Source of the DNA: CALMUP01 sp035327305
GTDB taxonomy: Bacteria; Verrucomicrobiota; Kiritimatiellia; CAIVKH01
Length of the DNA: 6,110 nucleotides
Assembly (NCBI GenBank): GCA_035327305.1
Contig: DAOLDL010000121.1
Coordinates: 1 to 6,110, forward strand
Reading direction: 5' to 3'
Below, in pieces: positions 1 to 6,059 of the stretch. A program made the position numbers and the translations under genes. The stretch's first letter is position 1. The number at the start of each line of letters is the position of its first letter. Under the pieces are notes generated by a model, which searched no databases, was not told the origin of the DNA, and worked only from the letters and a program-made list of their open reading frames with translations.

Positions 1-36
1 GAGCTCGACCCTCCGGGTCCCGAGACCGCTACCGCA

Positions 37-1257
37 TCAACGTTCTTCCTCGGCTGATTTGTAATAATTCAAAATGCCCGCCGTCACGGCATCGGCGTAT
101 TCGCGGAAAATACTAGGAAATATTTCCCCTGCAATTTCCCGCTCTCCATCATAATCTCCCGCCTGAATACGCGCATATACGATCCGGTTGTTCATGAAGT
201 AAGGCTCGAGAAAAATCACCGGACCGTTAAATTGCCGGTTCGCGGCCAGATTCCGGGCATATATGTAATGATTGGTTCCGATCGGATGCATCACGCCTCC
301 CGGCTCGACCCGATACGATGGCGGAAGTCCCGTCGCGGCGACGTAGGCGTCGGCAATGGCTCTCGTCAAACCCGTTTCCACATCGTGGGACCGTTCAAGC
401 AGTTTATGCATAAGAAAAAACTTTTGCATGTCATTAACCAGCTCCCCGGCCTGATAGTTTCCATGGACGAAAAAGGTGAGTCCGTTTTCCTCGTACAAGG
501 TTTTTTCGTCGCCCCATCCGGTTGCGTTGAAGTGGATGCACAGCGTGAAGTCCGGCTGAAGCTCCTCGTTGATTTTCCGCGCGCGCGCCATGATTTCGTC
601 GTTGCGGTAAAATTCCCGCTCTATGCGTTTGCGCAACGCATCGCGTTGCGAGGACTCCACCAGCACGTCCGGCAAATGCGCAAAGCGCGGATCCGGCGGA
701 GGCAATTCCCGGGCTTCACGAAGCCGATCGTCCGGCCAAACCGGTGTCATGGGTTCAAAGTCGTCCTTCACCATCAAAACGTCCGCGCCGGCGGAGACAA
801 GCCGTTCCCTCAACAATCGGGCGACGTACAAATTCAGCGCGCCTTCCTGCACCGGCCAGTCGCGATGACGGTCGACGAGGAAAAAGCGTTCTTCCATGCG
901 CGACCACGCGCCGCCGATATGTCCGGGATCAAGCGCGATACGCAACCCTTGCAAGGGACCGGCTTCGCCGCCCGAAACTTTCCCGGGAATCGGGGTGTCC
1001 GCTTCGGCAAAGCGTAAAACAAAAAGCGGCGCCCCGGTTTGCGTCGATTCGGAATAAATCGCCACATGACCGTCGCCATAACGCAGGTAGGGGATGAGCG
1101 CTCCGCTGGGTGAATAGACCTCGTGGATAAACCGGGTAAACGTATCGGCGGTGATGGTTTCCTGTCGCGATTCCAGCACGCTCCAATCCGGCTGGGCGAC
1201 GGCCTGGCCGGCCATTGCCGCCGCCGCGAGAAAAATCGAGCAAAGATTTGTGTTCAT
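37..1257 (-). CDS. Exported N-acetylmuramoyl-L-alanine amidase (Amidase_3-type zinc amidase)
   Basis: A 406-residue protein predicted to cleave the amide bond between N-acetylmuramic acid and L-alanine of peptidoglycan in the periplasm. Residues 1-21 look like a signal peptide: a hydrophobic core LCSIFLAAAAMAG and an AVA cleavage site before QPDW, but no Lys or Arg in the N-region. Residues 24-100 form a small N-terminal domain of unknown role. The catalytic domain starts near residue 105 with IALDPGHIGG. Likely zinc ligands are H113, E138 (in QEGALN) and H242 (in IHFNATGW), with E351 (in FLEPYF) as the probable catalytic glutamate. Spacing is unusual: about 104 residues lie between E138 and H242 and about 109 between H242 and E351, wider than I recall for AmiC-like enzymes. 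The start is fixed by an in-frame TGA directly before the ATG. No Shine-Dalgarno is visible. The gene is divergent from gltX. Amidase family: confident. Cell-separation role versus general wall turnover: unknown. Confidence 0.87.
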   Translation of the reverse strand: MNTNLCSIFLAAAAMAGQAVAQPDWSVLESRQETITADTFTRFIHEVYSPSGALIPYLRYGDGHVAIYSESTQTGAPLFVLRFAEADTPIPGKVSGGEAGPLQGLRIALDPGHIGGAWSRMEERFFLVDRHRDWPVQEGALNLYVARLLRERLVSAGADVLMVKDDFEPMTPVWPDDRLREARELPPPDPRFAHLPDVLVESSQRDALRKRIEREFYRNDEIMARARKINEELQPDFTLCIHFNATGWGDEKTLYEENGLTFFVHGNYQAGELVNDMQKFFLMHKLLERSHDVETGLTRAIADAYVAATGLPPSYRVEPGGVMHPIGTNHYIYARNLAANRQFNGPVIFLEPYFMNNRIVYARIQAGDYDGEREIAGEIFPSIFREYADAVTAGILNYYKSAEEER

Positions 1258-1317
1258 TCACAGGTCATGGTGGTTTATAACAAAAACTTTTCAACCACAA
1301 ACGATGGATGCTGATTT
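1258..1317. promoter_or_regulatory. Divergent promoter region between the amidase gene and gltX
   Basis: The 60-base gap must carry the 5' signals of both genes, unless either is read from elsewhere. A palindromic TTATAA core gives a -10-like box on each strand: TATAAA on minus (1274-1279) and TATAAC on plus (1276-1281). Upstream partners are weak: TTGTGG with a 15-base spacer for the amidase, TTCATT (1253-1258) with a 17-base spacer for gltX. If used, the boxes overlap, so the two polymerases would compete. Leader lengths would be about 10 bases (amidase) and 30 bases (gltX). Confidence 0.35.
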
Positions 1318-2598
1318 ATGACCGTACGATGCCGTTTTGCGCCAAGCCCAACCGGAAGTGTTCATATCGGGAACATGCGGGCCGCTATTTACAATTGGTT
1401 GTTTGCCCGCCACGCGGGCGGTCGGTTTCTCTTGCGCGTGGAAGACACCGACCGCGAGCGCTCCACACCCGAGGCCGTGCAAACCGTTCTGCGGGCGATG
1501 GAATGGCTGGGGCTTAATGTGGATGAAGAGCCGATGTATCAATCCACCCGCCGGGCCGCGCATCTTGCCGCGGCGGAAAAGCTTTTGTCGTCCGGCCATG
1601 CGTACAAATTGGACAAGGGCGGCACCGGAAAAGGCGAAGCCACCTTGTTTAAAATGCCGGGCCGAGACATGGCATTTCGTGACGTGATCAAAGGCGATCT
1701 CCGCAAGGACGCGGCAAACCTGCAGGATTTCGTAATTGTGCGATCCGACGGCAATCCCGTGTTTCATCTTGCCAACGTGGTCGATGACATCGAAATGGGA
1801 ATTACCCATGTTATACGTGGCGATGATCACGTGGAAAATACATTTCGCCACGTCGCCATGCTGGAGGCGCTGGGTGCGGAAATTCCCGCCTACGCCCACC
1901 TTCCCATGATCACCAATGCGCAGGGCAAGCCCTACTCCAAACGCGACGGCGCGGCATTTGTCGGTGAATTCCAGGAGCAGGGTTATCTTGCCGAAGCATT
2001 GTTCAATTATCTTGTCCTGCTGGGATGGTCGCCGGGCGACGACCGCGAAGTGTTGATGCGCGATGAACTTGTCGCCTTGTTCACGCTCGATCGCGTGCAA
2101 GCCAAACCCGCGCAGTTCGACATGCAAAAATTTCTATGGATGAACAGCGAGTATCTCAAACGGGCCCCGGCCGGGGAGTGGATGCGTCGGTTTCGTGATA
2201 TTTATCCGGGCGCTGACGAGCAGTATCTGGAAAAAGTCATTGAACTGATGAAGCCGAGAATCAAGGCATGGCCGGAAATCGCCGGCGCAGTGTATTTTTT
2301 CCGCGAAGATTTTCCCGTTGATCAAGAAGCCGCAAATAAACGCCTCAAGGCGCCGGGCGCCAGGGAATTGCTCGCCGCGATTCATGATGGTTATCAGGCG
2401 CTCACGTCGTTTGATGCCGCATCGCTGGAAGCCGGACTTCGCGCTTTGGCGGAATCAAAGGGAATAAAACCCGCCGAGCTGATTCACCCCGTTCGTATTG
2501 CCGTCAGCGGCCAACCCGGCGGACCCAGCCTCTATCACATGCTGGAAGTTATTGGACGCGACAAAGTGCTTGCCCGCCTGAATACGGCAATTTCGTGA
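1318..2598 (+). CDS. gltX: Glutamyl-tRNA synthetase (class I, compact form)
   Basis: A 426-residue cytoplasmic enzyme that charges tRNA with glutamate using ATP. The N-terminal Rossmann fold has RFAPSPTGSVHIGN, with the HIGH-type motif at H16-N19, then FLLRVEDTDRERS. The middle region has FHLANVVDDIEMGITHVIRGDDH, in parts, around residues 149-171. The KMSKS-type loop is GKPYSKRDGA at 203-212, with Pro-Tyr where Lys-Leu or Lys-Met is usual. Residues 255-426 are a helical anticodon-binding region, ending in PVRIAVSGQ and YHMLEVIGRDKVLARL, which align with the end of E. coli GltX, so the protein is complete. It is about 45 residues shorter than E. coli GltX (471), mainly because the segment after GHAYK (residues 93-97) is only about 22 residues and lacks the Cys-x-Cys zinc site. 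The ATG sits right before the first conserved strand; only a weak GGA lies 9 bases upstream. Whether it is discriminating (Glu only) or also charges tRNA-Gln cannot be read here. Confidence 0.96.
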   Translation: MTVRCRFAPSPTGSVHIGNMRAAIYNWLFARHAGGRFLLRVEDTDRERSTPEAVQTVLRAMEWLGLNVDEEPMYQSTRRAAHLAAAEKLLSSGHAYKLDKGGTGKGEATLFKMPGRDMAFRDVIKGDLRKDAANLQDFVIVRSDGNPVFHLANVVDDIEMGITHVIRGDDHVENTFRHVAMLEALGAEIPAYAHLPMITNAQGKPYSKRDGAAFVGEFQEQGYLAEALFNYLVLLGWSPGDDREVLMRDELVALFTLDRVQAKPAQFDMQKFLWMNSEYLKRAPAGEWMRRFRDIYPGADEQYLEKVIELMKPRIKAWPEIAGAVYFFREDFPVDQEAANKRLKAPGARELLAAIHDGYQALTSFDAASLEAGLRALAESKGIKPAELIHPVRIAVSGQPGGPSLYHMLEVIGRDKVLARLNTAIS

Positions 2599-2615
2599 AT
2601 TGATCCGGCGCTGAT

Positions 2616-2652
2616 TGTCGCGTAACATCCTCGCAAACAGCATTTTGCGACA
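2616..2652. repeat. Hairpin with a competing inverted repeat downstream of gltX
   Basis: TCGCAAA (2631-2637) and TTTGCGA (2644-2650) form a perfect 7-bp stem with a 6-base loop. TGTCGC (2616-2621) can instead pair with GCGACA (2647-2652), so the two stems exclude each other. No T-run follows, so it is not a standard intrinsic terminator. It could stabilise the gltX mRNA 3' end or be a protein site. Confidence 0.5.
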
Positions 2653-2668
2653 TAGAAGCACCACGGCC

Positions 2669-2692
2669 CGCGCCCCGCGATTGTTATTTTTT
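2669..2692 (+). terminator. Possible weak intrinsic terminator of gltX
   Basis: CGCG (2669-2672), a CCC loop and CGCG (2676-2679) form a short GC stem, directly followed by ATTGTTATTTTTT. The T-rich tail suits a terminator, but the stem has only 4 bp and a 3-base loop, so efficiency is doubtful. It lies about 70 bases after the gltX stop. Confidence 0.3.
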
Positions 2693-2729
2693 AGAAAAAA
2701 ACATAAATCGGGGTATATTTACTGTATCT
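2681..2729 (+). promoter_or_regulatory. Possible promoter of the metalloprotease gene
   Basis: An A/T-rich stretch with TTTTTT-AG-AAAAAAA (2687-2701) precedes a -10-like TATATT (2714-2719). A poor -35-like TTAGAA (2691-2696) lies at a 17-base spacing. A start about 7 bases after the -10 box would leave a leader of only a few bases before the ATG. A second option is TTGTTA (2681-2686) with CATAAA (2702-2707), spacer 15. Neither is strong. Confidence 0.3.
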
Positions 2730-5700
2730 ATGGGGTGGATTCGATCATTGCTTGTCGTGGTTGTGACGGGGTTCTGTCTGTCATCTTTTGGTGACAAACC
2801 TGACGTCGCGTCGCGTATGTTTGGCGCTGGGCGTGCGTTCGTCGCATCCGACCTTCCGCAAAGCGCGTTGCGCAATCGATTGGAACAACTGCCGGAGCCG
2901 GCGCGTCAACGCGCCATGGCGTGGTTGCATGAATTTGACTTTCCCCCTGAAGATGTCAATTCACTGACCATCGACGACGATGGAGGTGTTTTTTATGTAT
3001 GTGAATTTCCGGCCGATGAAAGCGGCATCGGTGAAGAAGGCGCGGGCGAACCGGTCGTCAGCTCTGCGTCGGTTCCGGTTTCCCCGTTTCCCGATTCATT
3101 GAAGTTCAGCAGTCGCCCCGGCGCCACCAACATTATCTTTCTGGATTTCAGCGGTTCCAACATCACCGGCACGGCATGGAATAATTCGTTGGGGCGTTCG
3201 GTTATCCCCGCCACCGCGTTCAGCATGGATTCCGATTTCGCTTCATTCAACGACAGCGAACAGGCCGTCATCAAGCGGGTGTGGCAACGCGTGGCGGAAG
3301 ACTTTGCGCCGTTTGATGTCGATGTTACCACCGTGCGCCCTTCGGTTATGAACAACCGCGTGTGCCATGTGTTGATCACGCGCAACACCGATTCCAATGG
3401 CGCCGCAAATCCATCGTCAGCCGCCGGCGGCGTTGCGTATGTGAATGTGTACGGCGCAAGCAATTTTGCCTTTTACCGTCCGGCCTGGGTTTACTACAAC
3501 AACTTGAGCAACTCGGAAGCCAATATCGCCGAAGCCGCGTCTCACGAAGCGGGCCACAATCTCGGCTTGAGCCATGACGGCCAGACCAATGGCACGGAAT
3601 ATTATCGCGGTCATGGCTCCGGCGCCACGTCGTGGGCGCCCATTATGGGCGTGGGATACGGCAAAGCGGTCACGCAGTGGTCAAAGGGCGAGTACCACCT
3701 CGCCAACAATACACAGGACGATCTGGCTATCATTGCGGGAAAACTTCGCTATCGCGACCCGGATCATGGAAACACCCCGGCGTCCGCGTCCTTTCTCTCT
3801 TTGATCGACAACACCCAGGTGAGGGCAACTACATTGGAAACCGATCCGGCAAATTCCGTTCCTCAAAACAAAGGGGTGCTGGAGCGAAGCAATGACGTGG
3901 ATCTGTGGGCGTTTTCCTCCGGGTCCGGATTTATCAGCCTGACCGTTTTCCCGTGGATCAGCCCGAGCAACACCCGCGGCGGCAACCTCGATGTCGCCAT
4001 CAGTTTGCTTGATTCATCCGGTCAAACACTGGCCACAAACAATCCGATAAGTGAGACCTTCGGTATAATTCAACACGTCGTGACGTCCGGCATATACTAC
4101 CTCAAAATCGAAAATGCCGGGTTCGGCAATCCGACATCCTCCGTGCCTACCGGTTATACGACATACGGAAGCATCGGATATTATTTCATTACCGGCTATG
4201 TCGCGGATGCGTCGGGCATTGTGATCCCGCCGCAGGCGTCATTGGCCGTTGCGCCAGTTGACGGACCCGGCGCGACTTCGCATTCGTTTCAAGTCACATA
4301 TACCGACAACATCGCCATTCGCGTTCAGAGCATTGATGACAACGACGTGCGGGTAACCGGTCCGGGCGGTTATTCCGCGAATGCACAATTGGTTTCGCTC
4401 AACCAGCTGTCCGATGGAACGCCGCGCACGGCAACCTATCGTATCGCCGCTCCCGGCGGTGTGTGGAGCGAAAACGACAACGGCATATACACGGTGTGGA
4501 TCAACAGCAACCAAGTCGAGGATGTGGAAGGCGCTTTTGTTGCGGCGGGATCGCTCGGCACATTTTCGGTTTCCGTGCCTCAAGTTGTTTATGCCGCATA
4601 CATGAACACCAATCCGGGTTGGACGTTGGGGAGCGGTTGGGCCTACGGAAAACCCGCCGGGAGTTCAGGCGATCCATCGTCCGGCGCGACCGGGACCAAC
4701 GTTGTCGGTTTTAATCTTGGCGGCGCATACAGTCGCAACACATCCGTCTCCTACGCCACCACGCCGGCGATCAACGTCAAGGAAAACGACTCGGTAATTC
4801 TGCGCTTTCGCCGGTGGCTGGGCATTCGGTCCGGGGACTCCGCGACCATTCAGGTTACATCCAACGGCGTGAATTGGGTTGCGATCTGGTCTTCCAGCGG
4901 CGACATTATCGACACCAGTTGGCAAATCGTGCAATTCAACATAAGCGCACAAGTTGCGGGCAGTACAAATTTCCGCGTGCGGTGGGGTTTGAGTTCCAAT
5001 AACGACGGACGCACCAGTTTCGGATGGAATCTGGACGATGTGGAAATTCTCGGCACAACCGGGGTGATCGACACCACGCCGCCGGAAGCACAACTGCTCG
5101 CCCTCGATATCACCCAGGCCGGAGGCGTTGCCTATGACTTCACGGTGACATATACCGACGAATCCGGCGTCAACGTATCTGGCCTTGGTGACGAAAACAT
5201 TGTGATATCCGGACCCGGCAATTATCTGCAGTCGGCGCGGTTGATTGGTGTGGATGATTTCATCAATGGAAGTCCACGAACCGCGACCTATCAAATCTCG
5301 CCGCCATCCGACGAATGGGGCACGAGCGATAACGGAGAATACATTGTTACCCTGATGGATGCGGTTGTCTCCGACATTTTCGGCAATTTCATGCCGGGCG
5401 GTGAGCTGGGTCGGTTCAATGTGGCGATTCCGGATTTGCCCCCCGAAAAGGGCGGGATAGTAATAACGATAACCCCTGCCGAAGCCGTGGCATCGGGTGC
5501 GATGTGGCGGCTTTCCGGATTGGATGATGTGTGGCGTGAAAGCGGCGATGTTGCCGGAGATCTTGATCCCGGTTTGTACGCCGTGACTTTCCTCGATGCG
5601 GCGGGATGGAATACACCGGTCGATGTTTTTGTGCAGGTGACGGGCGGCGAGGCCTCACCGTTGACCGTGCATTACGAAGCGCGACTCACGGAGAATTTCG

Positions 5701-6059
5701 ACATACCGATCTGGTGGCTTGAGCAAAATGGATTCACCAACGATTATGAAGGCGTGGTGCAACAGATCGGCGCCAACGGTATGGCCTTGTGGCAATCGTA
5801 CATTGCCGGTCTGGATCCAAACAATCCGGCCAGTGTTTTTGTTCTGGATTTGTCGGAGTTACTACCCGGTGACGTTATGGTGTTGCGGTGGGTCGCGGTG
5901 TCCGGGCGTGTGTATTCCATCTACCGCATGGACCAACCCGGTCACGAACCGTTGCCGGTGCCGTCTGCGCAGGATATCCCGTGGCCAATCAACACCTACA
6001 CGAATCAACCGGGTGATGATTCCGGAGGAATTCTGCAAATTCGTGTGCGACTGCCGTGA
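2730..6059 (+). CDS. Secreted multidomain reprolysin-like zinc metalloprotease
   Basis: A 1109-residue exported protein. Residues 1-21 are a signal peptide (WIRSLLVVVVTGFCLSS; C16 is not in a proper lipobox). Residues 37-93 resemble the propeptide of bacterial zinc metalloproteases (LPEPARQRAMAWLHEFDFP, GGVFYV). The catalytic domain, about 124-342, holds SSRPGATNIIFLDFSG, VAEDFAPFDVDVTTV, the metzincin site HEAGHNLGLSHD (H272, E273, H276, H282) and a Met-turn APIMGVGYG (M306). Next come a PPC-like beta domain (346-490), an Ig-like module (502-617), a MAM/jelly-roll-like module (619-775), a second Ig-like copy (781-901), a PEGA-like unit (908-984) and a C-terminal unit (990-1109). There is no C-terminal membrane segment or PEP-CTERM-like tail. 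The likely substrate is extracellular protein, but this cannot be specified. No in-frame start codon exists between the preceding region and this ATG that gives a better signal peptide, and no Shine-Dalgarno is visible. It is separated from gltX by 131 bases and is probably transcribed separately. Confidence 0.9.
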   Translation: MGWIRSLLVVVVTGFCLSSFGDKPDVASRMFGAGRAFVASDLPQSALRNRLEQLPEPARQRAMAWLHEFDFPPEDVNSLTIDDDGGVFYVCEFPADESGIGEEGAGEPVVSSASVPVSPFPDSLKFSSRPGATNIIFLDFSGSNITGTAWNNSLGRSVIPATAFSMDSDFASFNDSEQAVIKRVWQRVAEDFAPFDVDVTTVRPSVMNNRVCHVLITRNTDSNGAANPSSAAGGVAYVNVYGASNFAFYRPAWVYYNNLSNSEANIAEAASHEAGHNLGLSHDGQTNGTEYYRGHGSGATSWAPIMGVGYGKAVTQWSKGEYHLANNTQDDLAIIAGKLRYRDPDHGNTPASASFLSLIDNTQVRATTLETDPANSVPQNKGVLERSNDVDLWAFSSGSGFISLTVFPWISPSNTRGGNLDVAISLLDSSGQTLATNNPISETFGIIQHVVTSGIYYLKIENAGFGNPTSSVPTGYTTYGSIGYYFITGYVADASGIVIPPQASLAVAPVDGPGATSHSFQVTYTDNIAIRVQSIDDNDVRVTGPGGYSANAQLVSLNQLSDGTPRTATYRIAAPGGVWSENDNGIYTVWINSNQVEDVEGAFVAAGSLGTFSVSVPQVVYAAYMNTNPGWTLGSGWAYGKPAGSSGDPSSGATGTNVVGFNLGGAYSRNTSVSYATTPAINVKENDSVILRFRRWLGIRSGDSATIQVTSNGVNWVAIWSSSGDIIDTSWQIVQFNISAQVAGSTNFRVRWGLSSNNDGRTSFGWNLDDVEILGTTGVIDTTPPEAQLLALDITQAGGVAYDFTVTYTDESGVNVSGLGDENIVISGPGNYLQSARLIGVDDFINGSPRTATYQISPPSDEWGTSDNGEYIVTLMDAVVSDIFGNFMPGGELGRFNVAIPDLPPEKGGIVITITPAEAVASGAMWRLSGLDDVWRESGDVAGDLDPGLYAVTFLDAAGWNTPVDVFVQVTGGEASPLTVHYEARLTENFDIPIWWLEQNGFTNDYEGVVQQIGANGMALWQSYIAGLDPNNPASVFVLDLSELLPGDVMVLRWVAVSGRVYSIYRMDQPGHEPLPVPSAQDIPWPINTYTNQPGDDSGGILQIRVRLP
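3543..3575 (+). other. Metzincin zinc-binding and catalytic motif in the metalloprotease
   Basis: Codons 272-282 spell HExxHxxGxxH: H272, H276 and H282 are the expected zinc ligands, E273 the general base and G279 the turn glycine. The Asp after the third His and the Asn-Leu-Gly middle match the reprolysin (M12B) style. The Met-turn methionine M306 (codon at 3645-3647) follows 24 residues later. All key residues are present, so the enzyme is predicted active. Confidence 0.92.
3765..4199 (+). other. PPC-like (bacterial pre-peptidase C-terminal) beta domain in the metalloprotease
   Basis: Residues 346-490 follow the catalytic domain. They show the PPC pattern: NTPASASFL start, RSNDVDLWAF, NLDVAISLLDSSGQTLATN, then GIYYLKIENAG and a closing GYYFITGYV strand. 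In many secreted bacterial proteases such a domain follows the catalytic part and may be removed after export. Family assignment is from the motif pattern only. Confidence 0.65.
4233..4580 (+). repeat. Ig-like module, copy 1, in the metalloprotease
   Basis: Residues 502-617. It shares with copy 2 the landmarks VTYTD, TGPGGY, GTPRTATYRI, DNGIYTV and GSLGTFSVSVP. The pattern resembles a beta-sandwich module common in large secreted proteins of planctomycetes, cyanobacteria and related bacteria (often with DNGTYTV and G-LGTF). A 12-base string, acatataccgac, is identical in the two copies (4296-4307 and 5148-5159). Probable spacer or adhesion module. Confidence 0.75.
4584..5054 (+). other. MAM/jelly-roll-like domain between the two Ig-like copies
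   Basis: Residues 619-775. Typical landmarks are NTNPGWTLGSGWAYGKP at the start, DPSSGATGTNVVGFNLGG, YATTPAIN, LRFRRWLGIRSGD, DTSWQIVQFNIS and the closing GWNLDDVEIL. This lectin-like or immune-inhibitor-A-like beta module is frequent in exported proteins of PVC bacteria and other phyla. It likely binds carbohydrate or protein surfaces; the ligand is unknown. Confidence 0.65.
5070..5432 (+). repeat. Ig-like module, copy 2, in the metalloprotease
   Basis: Residues 781-901. It begins DTTPPEAQL, the commonest entry for this module type, and repeats the landmarks of copy 1: VTYTDESGV, SGPGNY, GSPRTATYQI, DNGEYIV and GELGRFNVAIP. The two copies are clearly homologous but divergent at most other positions, so the duplication is old or the modules were acquired separately. 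Confidence 0.75.
5451..5681 (+). other. PEGA-like module in the metalloprotease
   Basis: Residues 908-984 contain GAMWRLSGLDDVWRESGDV, LDPGLYAVTFLDAAGWNTP and a closing LTVHYEA strand. This follows the layout of PEGA-like surface modules (a W-R strand, a central G-x-Y-x-V-x-F, GW-TP and a final Y strand). Assignment is from pattern alone. Confidence 0.5.
5697..6056 (+). other. C-terminal WW...AGLDP...SVF module of the metalloprotease
   Basis: Residues 990-1109. FDIPIWWLEQNGF is followed by LWQSYIAGLDPNNPASVF, then LRWVAVSGRVYSIYR and NTYTNQPG. From memory, many PVC exported proteins end in a similar unit in which a DxDGDG calcium-binding repeat stands between the WW and the AGTDP part. Here that acidic repeat is absent and replaced by NDYEGVVQQIGANG. 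It may be a secretion, anchoring or folding module. Confidence 0.5.

Noticed and set aside
16..27. GGTC-CCGA-GACC hairpin beyond the amidase stop, as a possible terminator.
   Set aside because: The stem is only 4 bp and no T-run follows on the minus strand.
1..40. On the minus strand, a string with GGTAGCG, CTCGGGA and GGGTCGAG resembles parts of a proline tRNA.
   Set aside because: The spacing is too short for an anticodon stem, the would-be stem has mismatches, no proper T-arm fits, and the string overlaps the end of the amidase gene. Taken as chance.
232..1017. A 261-codon open frame on the plus strand opposite the amidase gene.
   Set aside because: Its translation is rich in Arg, His and Phe without any recognisable motif, while the minus strand carries a full set of amidase motifs. 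A shadow frame.
1291..2127. A 278-codon open frame on the minus strand opposite gltX.
   Set aside because: It mirrors the codon positions of gltX, which has all class I synthetase motifs. No family motif is seen in the antisense frame.
2774..2780. C16 of the protease signal peptide as a lipoprotein cysteine.
   Set aside because: The preceding residues TGF do not fit a lipobox, which needs a small residue directly before the cysteine.
4665..5294. A 209-codon open frame on the minus strand inside the protease gene.
   Set aside because: It has no recognisable domain and lies opposite well-conserved modules of the protease.
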